A stretch of 64,000 nt of DNA from Halomonas halmophila (GCF_006540005.1 NZ_BJOC01000019.1:62001-126000), one strand, 5' to 3'; shown: positions 1 to 10,611, counted from the first letter of the stretch. Numbers and translations: made by a program. The notes: generated from the sequence alone by a model not told the origin.

Positions 1-308
1 AGCGAGACCCGCAGGCCATAGAGAATCGTCGACAACAGGTCACGGCCCTGGGCATCGGTGCCCATGAGGTACATGGGGTCGCTGCCATCCACCCAGAAGG
101 GCGGCAGTTCTGAAGCCAGAATATTGATCTGCGCCAGATCGTAAGGGTTCATCGGCGCCAGCCAGGGAGCCAGCAAGGCGGCGCCGACCAGCAGAATGAA
201 TACCAGCAGGCTGACCTGGGCAATCAGATCGCGCTTGAAGCTGTAGAGCAGATAGGAGTCGCGAAAGCGTTCCCAACGGCTCGTCTGTCGAGTCGTCAGC
301 GTGGTCAT
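1..308 (-). CDS. Dipeptide-type ABC transporter permease, DppC-like (partial)
   Basis: This is the N-terminal ~102 residues of an inner-membrane permease; the rest lies beyond the left window edge. The start is ATG at 308-306, and its ATGA overlaps the TGA stop of the upstream permease gene by 4 nt, which implies translational coupling. A basic, soluble N-terminal stretch is followed by one hydrophobic segment and then by a periplasmic-loop sequence with NPYDLA and GTDAQGRDLLS, which is typical of the OppC/DppC family. It would pair with the permease at 305-1351 to form the channel for the binding protein at 1494-3071. The exact substrate cannot be read from the sequence. Confidence 0.9.
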   Translation of the reverse strand, partial: MTTLTTRQTSRWERFRDSYLLYSFKRDLIAQVSLLVFILLVGAALLAPWLAPMNPYDLAQINILASELPPFWVDGSDPMYLMGTDAQGRDLLSTILYGLRVS

Positions 309-1351
309 GCGGGTTTCCCTGTCAGCTTGACGGTGGGATTGATCAGGCCATAGATCAGATCGACCAGGGTGTTGGTGATCACGAAGATCAGCCCGACGAT
401 CATCAGATAGGTCACGATCAGCGGTATGTCGGAGCGCTCGATGGCATCCAGGAACATCAGCCCCATGCCGGGCCACTGAAACACCGTCTCGGTCAGGATG
501 GTGTATGCCACCAGGGTGCCGATCTGCACACCACCCACGGTGATCACCGGCAACATGGTGTTCTTGAGCGCATGCAGGAAGTAGATACGCCGTGGGGAAA
601 TACCCTTGGCGCGGGCGAACTTGACGTAATCGGACTGCAGTACCTCGAGCATTTCGGCACGGATCAGGCGGATGAACAGCGGCAGCATGATCGAGGCCAG
701 CGAGATGGCGGGCAGCACCAGGTAACTCAGTCCCTCGAGAGAGGCGAAATTGGTCTCCCAGGTGCCGAACACCGGTATCGGGTTGCCGCGACCGTAGGCC
801 GGCATGCCGCCCTGTGTACTGACCAGTTCATTGAGCCAGCTGCCCCAGCCGGTATCCGTCGGAAAGGGCGACCAGGAGACACCAATGGCGAAGATCTGGA
901 TCAGCACGATGGCGGTGAGAAACACCGGAATCGAAATGCCGACGATCGAGGCGCCCATGAAAAAGCGTGACAGCCAGGCACGTGGCTTGATGGCACTGTA
1001 GACCCCGATGGGCACCGACAGCACGATGATCAGGAAGGTCGTCGCGGCCACCAGCTCCAGCGTCGCCGGCAGGTGGCGCATGATGACCTGAGTGGTCGGC
1101 TCATTGAAGATATACGAATAGCCGAAATCGAACTGGGCGGCGTTGGCGACAAAACGCATGTATTGCACCGCGAAGGGATCATTGAGACCCAGCTCTTCAC
1201 GCAGGGCTTCGCGCTCGCTCTCCGGCACGGACTGGCCGACCATCTGTTGGATGGGGTCACCCAGGTTGTCCTGGATGGCGAAGGAGATCAGGCTGATGAC
1301 GAACATCACCAGCAGCGCATGAAAAAGGCGCTTGATCAGAAAAGCGATCAT
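305..1351 (-). CDS. Dipeptide-type ABC transporter permease, DppB-like
   Basis: A 348-aa integral membrane permease of the DppB/OppB family, encoded between the binding-protein gene and dppC-like. I chose the ATG at 1351, giving an N-terminus starting MIAFLIKRLF; this is the classic DppB opening with the first membrane helix at once. The longer frame adds 16 unlikely residues. Hydrophobic helices recur through the protein, and the EAA-loop region (YVKFARAKGISPRRIYFLHALKN) is well preserved for contact with the ATPase. The ATPase subunits are not in this window, so they are either downstream to the left or elsewhere. Confidence 0.93.
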   Translation of the reverse strand: MIAFLIKRLFHALLVMFVISLISFAIQDNLGDPIQQMVGQSVPESEREALREELGLNDPFAVQYMRFVANAAQFDFGYSYIFNEPTTQVIMRHLPATLELVAATTFLIIVLSVPIGVYSAIKPRAWLSRFFMGASIVGISIPVFLTAIVLIQIFAIGVSWSPFPTDTGWGSWLNELVSTQGGMPAYGRGNPIPVFGTWETNFASLEGLSYLVLPAISLASIMLPLFIRLIRAEMLEVLQSDYVKFARAKGISPRRIYFLHALKNTMLPVITVGGVQIGTLVAYTILTETVFQWPGMGLMFLDAIERSDIPLIVTYLMIVGLIFVITNTLVDLIYGLINPTVKLTGKPA

Positions 1352-1405
1352 GAGTGGCGTTCCATTATCTTGGAGGCCTGAGCCTGAGAAGCCGGGCACG
1401 CGATA

Positions 1406-1430
1406 ATACGTCCCTCGGAGAGGGACGTAT
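1406..1430 (-). other. Perfect intergenic hairpin between binding-protein and permease genes
   Basis: An 11-bp perfect stem (arms 1406-1416 and 1420-1430) with a 3-nt loop lies in the 142-nt gap between dppA-like and dppB-like. No T-run follows on the minus strand. In binding-protein ABC operons such hairpins commonly stabilise the upstream message or partly terminate, so that binding protein exceeds permease; that role is inferred here. Confidence 0.7.
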
Positions 1431-1493
1431 CACGCCTGGAGTGTTGAATCCCCGGTCCTGTCCTGGTTGGCTCAGGCACCGGCTGGAGGGTGG

Positions 1494-3071
1494 TTACTCT
1501 TCATCCTCGATGACGAGATCGCCCAAATAGGGGAAGTTCATCACGTTGACGACCGGCTCGATGTTGACATTGGTGTCACTGGCCCAGGCGAGATCCTGCC
1601 AATGCAGCGGGATGAAGGCAGCCTCGTCGTACAGCGTCTGTTCCATCTGCTGCAGCATTTCAGCGCGTTTCGCCTGATCGAGTTCGAGGTTGGCCTCAGA
1701 GACCAGCTTGTCGACCTCCGGGTTGCAGTAATTGCCGGCGTTGTACTGACCAGCGCCAGTCTCGGCATCCGGGCAGGCAGTGAGGTACTGGTGAAAATTG
1801 GCCGAGTCCTCGGTATCCGCATGCCAGCCGATCATCATCATGTCGGCGGCCCGATCGTCATACTCGCCCCAGTACTGAGCCTTGGGCAGCGTCTTGAGGT
1901 CCACCTTGACATTGATGCGCGCCAGCATGGCCGCGACCGCCTGGGCGATCTTGGCATCGTTCACGTAACGGTTGTTGGGCGCCATCATGCTGATCGTGAA
2001 GCCATCCTCGTAACCGGCCTCGGCCATCAGCTGCTTGGCCTTCTCGACGTCATAGCGGGGCTCCAGCTCATCATTGTGACCTGCATAGCCCTCGGGCGAG
2101 AGCTGAGCGGCCGGGGTGGCAAAGCCCTTCATCAGACGGTCGGCGATGGCCTCCTGATTGATGGCATAGGCAAAGGCCTTGCGCACGCGCGGGTCCTCGA
2201 ACGCCTCGACACGTTCCTGATTCATATGAAACAGGATGATGCGCGTCCCCGACATGGTGACCAGCTTGACACTGTCGTCCTGGCGGACACGTTCCAGATC
2301 GTTGGGGGGGACCGGAGCAATGAGGTCGACGTCGCCGGAGAGCAGGGCGGCCACGCGGGTGGCATTCTCACCGATCGGCTTCAACACGATCTTGTCGACG
2401 TTGCCCGGAGACGACTCGTCCCAGTAGTCGTCGTTGCGCTCGAAAACGACGCGTACGCCTTGCTGCCGTTCGGTGACCTCGAAGGGGCCGGTACCGGACA
2501 TGTGGCTTGACGCGTAGGAGTTGCCGTTCTTGACGATCTCGTCCTTGGGGTCCCCGTCACTATCCTTGCCGGAATAGAACTGGCTATCCATGGGGAAGAT
2601 ATAGGTCGCCAGGTTGAGCAGCAGGGGGTAGGGCTTCTCTGTCTTGATCTCGACGGTATGCTCGTCGACCGCTGTGGCACTCGAGATCGGCTCGAAGATC
2701 GCCTTGAAATCAGGGCTGCGCTTGAGGCGCTCGATGGTCCAGACCACGTCTTCGGCAGTAAAGGCGTTGCCGCTGTGAAATTCGACATCCTCGCGCAGCT
2801 TCATGCGCAATGTGGTGTCGTTGACCTGTTCCCAGGACTTGGCCAGACGCGGCTCGATCTTCAGGTCCTTGGTCCAGCGAACCAGCGGGTCGAACGTCAT
2901 GTGCGACAGTTGCAGGATGCCACCCGACAACTGTTCGTGGATATCCAGTGATACCGGGTCGGCATCATAAGCCATGCGCAGGGTGTTTTCCGCCAGAGCG
3001 GCCGGGGCAATAGCAGCGGAGGTCATGGCGGTGCCGATGACGCTAGCCAGAAGAGTCTTCTTGATTGTCAT
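1494..3071 (-). CDS. ABC transporter peptide-binding protein, DppA-like (SBP_bac_5)
   Basis: A periplasmic solute-binding protein of about 525 residues, first gene of the importer operon. I took ATG 3071 (MTIKKTLLAS) because a GGAACGAG ribosome site precedes it; an alternative ATG lies four codons upstream. A Sec signal peptide ends with an ALA cleavage motif near residue 27. The mature part shows family-5 features: DPVSLDIHEQ, a LAKSWE segment, FHSGNAFTAEDVVWTIERL, and a GTGPFEV stretch. It should capture a peptide-like ligand and deliver it to the two permeases encoded downstream. The ligand cannot be assigned from sequence alone. Confidence 0.92.
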   Translation of the reverse strand: MTIKKTLLASVIGTAMTSAAIAPAALAENTLRMAYDADPVSLDIHEQLSGGILQLSHMTFDPLVRWTKDLKIEPRLAKSWEQVNDTTLRMKLREDVEFHSGNAFTAEDVVWTIERLKRSPDFKAIFEPISSATAVDEHTVEIKTEKPYPLLLNLATYIFPMDSQFYSGKDSDGDPKDEIVKNGNSYASSHMSGTGPFEVTERQQGVRVVFERNDDYWDESSPGNVDKIVLKPIGENATRVAALLSGDVDLIAPVPPNDLERVRQDDSVKLVTMSGTRIILFHMNQERVEAFEDPRVRKAFAYAINQEAIADRLMKGFATPAAQLSPEGYAGHNDELEPRYDVEKAKQLMAEAGYEDGFTISMMAPNNRYVNDAKIAQAVAAMLARINVKVDLKTLPKAQYWGEYDDRAADMMMIGWHADTEDSANFHQYLTACPDAETGAGQYNAGNYCNPEVDKLVSEANLELDQAKRAEMLQQMEQTLYDEAAFIPLHWQDLAWASDTNVNIEPVVNVMNFPYLGDLVIEDEE

Positions 3072-3139
3072 GTCTCGTTCCATGCCGGATGGATTGTTAT
3101 CGGTCTCGCGGCTCGGGTCCGGTGAACCTCGAGCGTCTC

Positions 3140-3152
3140 GACCATTATGGTC
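3140..3152. promoter_or_regulatory. 13-bp palindrome upstream of the peptide-binding protein gene
   Basis: GACCAT-T-ATGGTC is a perfect palindrome about 70 nt upstream of the dppA-like start codon, in the only gap before the operon. The size and place suit a dimeric repressor or activator site. No cognate regulator is visible nearby, so the role is inference. Confidence 0.35.
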
Positions 3153-3263
3153 CAGTCATCAACATAGAGAGGTCGACGGGAAAAGGACAATCGAAATTAT
3201 GAGACGTCGCCATGCGTCCGACGAATAGCCGTGCCGGACGCAGGGGCAGTGGGGGTAGGGGCC

Positions 3264-3917
3264 TCAATCCTCACCGGCCGGCGTGGCGCGGTCGATGCGA
3301 TACAGGGTGGAAACCTGGTCGAGTCCTGTCACGCTGCAGTCCAGGTCGGTGGCGAGGCCATCGCTGAGACCATAGACCCAACCGTGCACGGCCAACGGCT
3401 GGCCCCGTTGCCAGGCGCGTTGCAGGATCTTGGTACGACACAGGTTGTTGACCTGTGCCTTGACGTTGAGCTCGCACATGCGATCCACCTGCTGGTCCAG
3501 CGGCAGGTGCTCCAGGTCGGGACGATTCAGGCTGTAGAGTTCACGCACCGAGTGCAGCCAGTAATCGACGATGCCGCACTCGCCGCCGGTGACGGCCGCC
3601 TTGACCCCGCCACAGCCGTAATGACCGACGATCATGATGTGCTTGACCTTGAGCACGTCGACGGCGAATTGCACCACCGAAAGCGCGTTCATGTCATTGT
3701 GATGAAGCAGGTTGGCGACGTTGCGGTGAACGAAGACCTCGCCGGGCGGCAGGTCGATGATCTGGTTGGCCGGGACTCGCGAGTCGGAGCAGCCGATCCA
3801 CAGATAATCCGGATTCTGCTGCTCGGAAAGGCGCGCGAAGAAGTCGGGATCCTCGCGGTTCACGCTTTCCGCCCACTGGCGATTGCGCTCGAGGAGCTGC
3901 TTCATTTCATTTTTCAT
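3264..3917 (-). CDS. can: Beta-class carbonic anhydrase
   Basis: Cytoplasmic zinc enzyme (217 aa) interconverting CO2 and bicarbonate. I chose ATG 3917 (MKNEMKQLLERN), which matches the length of E. coli Can (220 aa); an in-frame extension of 26 residues upstream lacks family similarity. The zinc and catalytic residues are all present: C43, D45 and R47 in CSDSR, and H99 and C102 in GHYGCGG. The C-terminal HGWVYGLSDG segment is also typical of this subfamily. The ribosome-binding site is weak. The gene diverges from gor across 150 nt and is probably transcribed alone. Confidence 0.95.
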   Translation of the reverse strand: MKNEMKQLLERNRQWAESVNREDPDFFARLSEQQNPDYLWIGCSDSRVPANQIIDLPPGEVFVHRNVANLLHHNDMNALSVVQFAVDVLKVKHIMIVGHYGCGGVKAAVTGGECGIVDYWLHSVRELYSLNRPDLEHLPLDQQVDRMCELNVKAQVNNLCRTKILQRAWQRGQPLAVHGWVYGLSDGLATDLDCSVTGLDQVSTLYRIDRATPAGED

Positions 3918-4067
3918 GTGGAGAGAGTCTCTTGTGATCAGGCTGACTGACGCGGAATATTTTTTATTACCGGCATAGTGCCGGTCAATGGCCAAGCCCC
4001 TCCCGGGGCCTGTCGGGCGCTGGTATCATCGTGCCATCTTCACTCTCGCATCCTTCAGGAGAAGCCT

Positions 4068-5429
4068 GTGTCCGAGTTCGATTATGATCTCTTCGTCATC
4101 GGGGCGGGATCCGGTGGTGTGCGCGCCGCCCGCACGGCCGCTGCCCAGGGCGCCCGCGTGGCCGTGGCCGAGGACCGCTACCTGGGCGGCACCTGTGTCA
4201 ATGTCGGTTGCGTGCCCAAGAAGCTGTATTCGTATGCCGCGCATTTCCACGAGTCCTTCGAGGATGCCGGCGGCTTCGGCTGGCAGCTCGGCGAAGCGCC
4301 ACGCTTTGACTGGGCCACTCTGCGCGACAACAAGATCGGCGAGATCAAGCGGCTCAATGGCATCTATGGCCGACTGCTCGACAATGCCGATGTTCGCCTG
4401 ATCAATGGCCGCGCCAGCGTCGTCGACGCTCATCATGTCGAGGTCGGCGGCGACACCATCAGTGCCGACAAGATCCTGGTGGCGGTCGGTGGCTGGCCCT
4501 GGGTACCCGACTTTCCGGGCAAGGAGTTGACCGTCAATTCCAACCAGGTCTTCGATCTGGACGAATTCCCGCGACGCTTCCTGGTCCTCGGCGGCGGCTA
4601 TATTGCCGTCGAGTTCGCCAGCATCTTCAATGGCCTGGGCAGCGAGTCCCACCTGGTCTACCGCGGCGATCTCTTCCTGCGCGGGTTCGACAACGAGGTG
4701 CGCGAATACACCCGCAACGAAATGGCCAAGAAGGGCGTCAATCTGCACTTCAACACCAATATCGACGCGATCGAAAAAGTCGCGAACGGCCTCAAGGTCA
4801 CACTTACCGACGGTCGCGTGCTGGAAGTCGACGCCGTTCTGGCCGCGACCGGCCGGCGGCCGCATCTGGCCGGGCTGGGTCTCGACCGGCTCGACCTGGC
4901 CACCCACGACGATGGTGCGCTCGAGGTCAACGAGCGCTTCGAGACCTCGGTGCCTTCGATCCTGGCACTGGGTGATGTTACCGGCGGCCCCGAGCTGACA
5001 CCGGTGGCGCTGGAAGAGGCCATGAAGCTGGTCGAATATCACTTTGGCGAGACCACGCCCGAACCGCTGGACTACACGCGTATCGCCACGGCGGTATTCT
5101 GCCACCCGAATATCGGCACCGTCGGCTTGTCCGAGGAAGCGGCCCGCGAGACGTATGACGCGATCCGTGTCTACAGCGCCGACTTCCGCCCCATGAAGCA
5201 TACGCTCTCGGGCAGCAGCGAGCGCTGCCTGATGAAACTGATCGTCGATGACGCCACGGATGTCGTGGTCGGTGCCCACATGGTCGGCGAGGAGGCCGGG
5301 GAGGTCATCCAGGGCATTGCCATAGCCGTGCGTGCCGGACTGACCAAGGCACAGTTCGACCAGACAGTGGGCATCCATCCCACCGGGGCCGAAGAATTCG
5401 TCACCATGCGCACTCCCAGCCGCCATTGA
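4068..5429 (+). CDS. gor: Glutathione-disulfide reductase
   Basis: FAD-dependent cytoplasmic homodimer (453 aa) reducing glutathione disulfide with NADPH. The start is GTG 4068, set by the AGGAGAA site at 4057-4063; the open frame extends 30 codons further upstream without a ribosome site. The order is the FAD-binding [10 protein letters not shown] (residues 12-22), the redox-active C43/C48 pair in GGTCVNVGC, the NADPH-binding [10 protein letters not shown], the second FAD motif near ALGDVTGG, and the C-terminal HPTGAEEF carrying the catalytic His of the partner subunit. A strong terminator follows at once. Confidence 0.96.
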   Translation: MSEFDYDLFVIGAGSGGVRAARTAAAQGARVAVAEDRYLGGTCVNVGCVPKKLYSYAAHFHESFEDAGGFGWQLGEAPRFDWATLRDNKIGEIKRLNGIYGRLLDNADVRLINGRASVVDAHHVEVGGDTISADKILVAVGGWPWVPDFPGKELTVNSNQVFDLDEFPRRFLVLGGGYIAVEFASIFNGLGSESHLVYRGDLFLRGFDNEVREYTRNEMAKKGVNLHFNTNIDAIEKVANGLKVTLTDGRVLEVDAVLAATGRRPHLAGLGLDRLDLATHDDGALEVNERFETSVPSILALGDVTGGPELTPVALEEAMKLVEYHFGETTPEPLDYTRIATAVFCHPNIGTVGLSEEAARETYDAIRVYSADFRPMKHTLSGSSERCLMKLIVDDATDVVVGAHMVGEEAGEVIQGIAIAVRAGLTKAQFDQTVGIHPTGAEEFVTMRTPSRH

Positions 5430-5467
5430 GATCGGCAGCCCCGACGTCATCTTCACGTCATCTCGGC

Positions 5468-5491
5468 AAGCCACCCTCAGGGGTGGCTTTT
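5468..5491 (+). terminator. Rho-independent terminator of gor
   Basis: AAGCCACCC (5468-5476), a TCAG loop and GGGTGGCTT (5481-5489) form a perfect 9-bp stem running into a short T-tract, 38 nt after the gor stop. It separates gor from the ectoine promoter region. Confidence 0.9.
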
Positions 5492-5616
5492 CACGTTTAC
5501 GGCCAGGCATTCACGCGCCCCTGACGAACGCGGACGCTCGAGTCGCTATCCAGATCCCGAGGCCGGTTCAGGCGAGGGCGGCATGTAGATCATAATTCTG
5601 CATTATGGATATTCGG

Positions 5617-5635
5617 AAGCTGGATAAACCAGCTT
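5617..5635. promoter_or_regulatory. Inverted repeat abutting the ectA -35 box
   Basis: AAGCTGG (5617-5623), a 5-nt spacer ATAAA and CCAGCTT (5629-5635) form a perfect 7-bp dyad whose last base touches the -35 hexamer of the ectA promoter. The position fits an activator or repressor site for osmotic control. A hairpin function is unlikely because it lies upstream of the predicted transcription start. Confidence 0.5.
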
Positions 5636-5664
5636 TTGAAATAAGATGAAGCGGTTGTTATGAT
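5636..5664 (+). promoter_or_regulatory. Sigma-70-type promoter of ectABC
   Basis: TTGAAA (5636-5641), a 17-nt spacer and TATGAT (5659-5664) make a near-consensus vegetative promoter 33 nt upstream of the ectA start. From the literature on H. elongata, ectABC has an osmotically controlled promoter region with sigma-70 and sigma-38 type elements; only the sigma-70-like one is clear to me here. The surrounding AT-rich stretch (about 5580-5680) supports promoter use. Confidence 0.75.
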
Positions 5665-5696
5665 GGCTAACGAATTCGCTACAGCGAACCCTGAAC

Positions 5697-7623
<1,927 letters not shown>

Positions 7624-7657
7624 TCGCCACGCAGCTGCCTTGATGGCATTCTATCCA

Positions 7658-7684
7658 GAGCCGGCCGTAGCTTGCGGCCGGCTC
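7658..7684 (+). other. Strong hairpin between ectB and ectC
   Basis: GAGCCGGCCG (7658-7667), a 7-nt loop and CGGCCGGCTC (7675-7684) form a perfect GC-rich 10-bp stem in the 86-nt ectB-ectC gap. No T-run follows, so full termination is unlikely. It may act in mRNA processing or differential stability of the ectC message. Confidence 0.7.
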
Positions 7685-7709
7685 GTTCACGAATCACCGG
7701 AGAGTCGAC

Positions 7710-8099
7710 ATGATCGTTCGTAACCTCGAGCAGGCCCGTCAGACTGAGCGCCTCGTCACCGCCGAAAACGGCAACTGGGACAGCACCCGCTTGTCGCTGG
7801 CAGAAGACGGCGGCAACTGTTCCTTCCACATCACCCGCATTTTCGAGGGTACCGAGACCCATATCCACTACAAGCATCACTTCGAAGCCGTCTACTGCAT
7901 CGAAGGCGAGGGCGAGGTGGAGACCCTGGCCGATGGCAAGATCTGGCCCATCAAGCCGGGTGACATCTACATCCTCGATCAGCACGACGAGCACCTGCTG
8001 CGAGCCACCAAGACCATGCACCTGGCCTGTGTCTTTACGCCGGGCCTGACCGGCAATGAGATTCATCGCGAGGACGGCTCCTACGCCCCCGCGGAGTGA
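7710..8099 (+). CDS. ectC: L-ectoine synthase
   Basis: Cupin-fold, iron-dependent enzyme (129 aa) that cyclises N-gamma-acetyl-diaminobutyrate to ectoine with loss of water. The cupin core shows [27 protein letters not shown], providing the metal-binding region, and then [21 protein letters not shown] 7710 has a GGAGAG site 7 nt upstream. It is the last gene of the cluster: a hairpin follows and the next gene is unrelated. No ectD hydroxylase is present in this window, so hydroxyectoine synthesis, if any, is encoded elsewhere. Confidence 0.98.
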   Translation: MIVRNLEQARQTERLVTAENGNWDSTRLSLAEDGGNCSFHITRIFEGTETHIHYKHHFEAVYCIEGEGEVETLADGKIWPIKPGDIYILDQHDEHLLRATKTMHLACVFTPGLTGNEIHREDGSYAPAE

Positions 8100-8132
8100 T
8101 CCGGCCGCTCCCGCCATCGTGTTGCGCCATCC

Positions 8133-8160
8133 GAGCCCCTGGCCATAAGGTCCGGGGCTC
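8133..8160 (+). terminator. Likely terminator of ectABC
   Basis: GAGCCCC (8133-8139) and GGGGCTC (8154-8160) form a 7-bp GC-rich stem with a 14-nt loop, 33 nt after ectC. The following CGTTGCTT is only weakly T-rich, so efficiency is uncertain. Confidence 0.6.
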
Positions 8161-8184
8161 CGTTGCTTCAGCAGGAGGGGTTTC

Positions 8185-9405
8185 GTGGACCACAACCACC
8201 GCCTTTGCCTGACCCGTGCCGATGCCCGGCGTGTCTTGAGTCAGCTGCATGGCCAGCAGCAATCCCTCGACAGGGTCATCCAGCGCCTGGGTACCATTCA
8301 GTACGATCCCCTGGCGCCCGTGGGCACCAATCCGGACCTGGTATTGCAGTCACGGGTGCCCGAATATCGGCAGGGCGACTGGCAGTCGGCCGCCTACGAG
8401 CGTCGTCTGCTGGTGGATGGCTGGGACAAGCAGGCCAGCCTGATCGGTACACAGGACTGGTGGGCCCAGGCGCCATTTCATGAATGGTTCGCCGCGCGCT
8501 GGCGGCGGCGCGGCATCGATGTCGAGTCGCGAGAGGCCGGCGAACTCGTCGAACAGGTAGCACGCCAGGGGCCATCCACCAGTCTCGAGCTGGGGGATCA
8601 GCGTTCGGACCCGGCATTGCGTGGCCACTGGTACGGGCCCAGGCGCTCGCGACACCTGCTCAAGGCACTATGGGACACCGGCCGTCTCATGACCCATCAT
8701 CGAGTCAAGGGGCGCCATGCCCATGATCTGCCGCAACGCGTCCTGCCGCAGCCATCCAGCCATCAGCCCGGCGACACCGATGATGCCCTGGAACGCCTGA
8801 TTATCCGCCGCGTTCAGGCCGTCGGACTGCTGCGGCCGACCGCCGATGCGGCCGTATGGTTGCTGCCATGCACGCGGCGCGAACGTGACCGGATCGCCCG
8901 CCGGGCCATCGACAAGGGCCGGCTGATCGAAGTCGACATCGAGGGGCAAGCCTTCTGGGCCAGCCCGGCGTTGATCGCGAGTCTCGATGGCGCCGGCACG
9001 GCGCCGGATCCGCGGCTTCGCTTCATCGCGCCGCTCGATCCTTTGATGTGGGACCGCAAGGCAGTGTTCCGCTTGTTCGGTTTCGATTATGTCTGGGAGG
9101 TCTACAAGCCGGCAGCACAACGCCGCTGGGGCTATTACGTGCTGCCGGTGCTGTGGGGCGAGCGCTTCGTGGCCCGCTTCGACGCCGATTGTCGGCACGG
9201 CGTGCTCCAGCTACACGCCTGGCACTGGGAGGCGGACATTCGACCGGCGAGTTTGCCGTGTGGCCTGGCCGAAGCGCTGGAAACGACGGCACGACACTTC
9301 CTGGCGTACCTCGGGGCGCAGCGCGTGATCCTGCCGAGAGGCCTCGGACAGGCTGCCAGACGCGCCTGGCAGCGGGCCACGCGATATCCGGAATCGACGC
9401 GCTGA
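8185..9405 (+). CDS. Winged-helix DNA glycosylase family protein, YcaQ/AlkX-like (HTH_42)
   Basis: A 406-aa member of the HTH_42 family, which includes E. coli YcaQ, an interstrand-crosslink and alkyl-adduct DNA glycosylase. The start is GTG 8185, preceded by GGAGGGG at 8174-8180. The N-terminal motif Q39-Y-D41 corresponds to the QxD signature of the AlkX subgroup rather than the QxQ of AlkZ. The later block RFIAPLDPLMWDRKAVFRLFGFDYVWE and the WGYYVLPVLWGERFVARFD stretch are typical of the family C-terminus. Substrate preference is inferred from the family only. It is monocistronic by layout, with a 350-nt gap after it. Confidence 0.85.
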   Translation: MDHNHRLCLTRADARRVLSQLHGQQQSLDRVIQRLGTIQYDPLAPVGTNPDLVLQSRVPEYRQGDWQSAAYERRLLVDGWDKQASLIGTQDWWAQAPFHEWFAARWRRRGIDVESREAGELVEQVARQGPSTSLELGDQRSDPALRGHWYGPRRSRHLLKALWDTGRLMTHHRVKGRHAHDLPQRVLPQPSSHQPGDTDDALERLIIRRVQAVGLLRPTADAAVWLLPCTRRERDRIARRAIDKGRLIEVDIEGQAFWASPALIASLDGAGTAPDPRLRFIAPLDPLMWDRKAVFRLFGFDYVWEVYKPAAQRRWGYYVLPVLWGERFVARFDADCRHGVLQLHAWHWEADIRPASLPCGLAEALETTARHFLAYLGAQRVILPRGLGQAARRAWQRATRYPESTR

Positions 9406-9762
9406 TAAGTCCATGGACAGGCTACGCACAACGAGAAACGAGAAACGAGAAACGAGAAACGGGCAGAGTATAGACAGCAGCTCCGGGCTTCATGCACGGT
9501 CGATCAGGCTGGCTGGATCGACATTTGCAATTCTTTTCATTCCTTCATTTAACATAATATACATTCTACGAAATGATATTCAGCTCGACTGGCTTGTCGA
9601 TTCCGTGTCTCCGCCATCGTGCATCATGAACGATACTGTAGTATCGACATCGGTTTCACGGCACATGCTGGAAACTCCGGCGTGGACACCACCTGATCGC
9701 CTCCTTATCATCCATGCAGCTTGAGCATTTTGTACTCCCTCAGTGCTAAGGACACCCTCGAC
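9406..9762. other. Intergenic stretch without a recognisable gene
   Basis: This gap holds a heptanucleotide tandem repeat near its left end and an AT-rich part at about 9520-9640 that may contain promoters for the downstream operon. A short open frame crosses it but shows no recognisable protein features and ends at 9724. Confidence 0.6.
9432..9459. repeat. Heptanucleotide tandem repeat, four copies of CGAGAAA
   Basis: Four perfect consecutive copies of the 7-mer CGAGAAA, followed by CGGG. It sits 27 nt after the glycosylase stop codon, outside any gene. Such repeats can vary in copy number through slipped replication. Confidence 0.9.
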
Positions 9763-10611
9763 ATGCCGAAACGCCCGTCCCTGATGTTAACGCTACTCGG
9801 CGCTACGGCATTGCTTGGCGGCTGCGCCTGGCTGCCATCCCAGCAGGAGCCTGCGCCACCGCCCGTCACCTCGGCCGAGTTCCAGGTCGGTCTTCAGCAA
9901 CTCGAAAGACGTGTCATGGCGCAGTGTGACGATCACGCCGAGCGCCTCGCGCAGCAACGCCAGGGACAACGCACGCTGACGGCGGATGTGCGTGAGGTCG
10001 GACGGCTGGTCCGCGACTTGAGCGCCGACATCGAACAACTCGCGCGTGACAGCCACCAGCAGGACACCACGCGTGTCATCACCGAATGCCGCACAACGGA
10101 TGACCGCCTGGCCAACAAGGCACTGCTGGGCCGCGCCGAATGGGTCGGCTTGCCCAATATCGGTACCTTCCTTAAGGCACGGGTCGACTCAGGGACCGAT
10201 ACGTCCTCGCTGAGTGCCCGCGACATCACGCCTTTCGAACGCGATGGCGAAGACTGGGTCCGCTTCAAGCTCGGGATCACGAAAGACGATGCGGTAGCCA
10301 AAACCGCACGCGACGGCTGGCAGGAGGCACCCATCGAGCGGCGCGTGCGCGTCACCCAGGCTGCCGGTGAAGTGTCGCGTCCGGTCATCGAACTGTTGAT
10401 GACGCTCGGGCCCATTCGCGAGCCCGTGCAATTCACCCTGACCGATCGCCGTGACCCGGAATATCCGGTGTTGCTGGGACGACGCTTCCTGATGGACATC
10501 GCCATCATCGATGTTGCCAAGGAATTCGTGCATGACAAGCCCGAGATGCCCGGCACCGCCGCTGAGTCCGCGGACAGCGAGGAAGACGCGACCAGCGACG
10601 CGTCGTCCTGA
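9763..10611 (+). CDS. Lipoprotein retropepsin-like protease (ATP-dependent zinc protease family, COG4067)
   Basis: A 282-aa predicted lipoprotein: signal peptide with lipobox LLGGC (Cys21), a proline-rich linker, a helical segment (about 40-110), then the COG4067/pfam05618 domain. That domain has the aspartic-protease-like VDSGTDTSSL motif and a closing YPVLLGRRFL block. ATG 9763 is preferred over an upstream TTG because AAGGA precedes it and a lipoprotein signal follows. It begins a three-gene operon with the 7TM inactive transglutaminase and the ATP-grasp ligase. Some annotations link this trio with osmotic-stress tolerance (Rlo naming). Its substrate is unknown. The C-terminus is acidic, as expected in a halophile. 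Confidence 0.85.
   Translation: MPKRPSLMLTLLGATALLGGCAWLPSQQEPAPPPVTSAEFQVGLQQLERRVMAQCDDHAERLAQQRQGQRTLTADVREVGRLVRDLSADIEQLARDSHQQDTTRVITECRTTDDRLANKALLGRAEWVGLPNIGTFLKARVDSGTDTSSLSARDITPFERDGEDWVRFKLGITKDDAVAKTARDGWQEAPIERRVRVTQAAGEVSRPVIELLMTLGPIREPVQFTLTDRRDPEYPVLLGRRFLMDIAIIDVAKEFVHDKPEMPGTAAESADSEEDATSDASS

Noticed and set aside
4026-5510. A 494-codon minus-strand frame opposite gor
   Set aside because: Shadow of the gor coding sequence, without its own start signal or domains.
7651-7690. A sigma-54 promoter before ectC, as described for some halomonads
   Set aside because: The candidate GG and GC doublets within the hairpin are 9 nt apart rather than 10, and the -24 box lacks TGGCAC, so I could not support it.
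9432-9459. A possible CRISPR array
   Set aside because: The repeat unit is 7 bp with no spacers, and no cas genes are present in the window.
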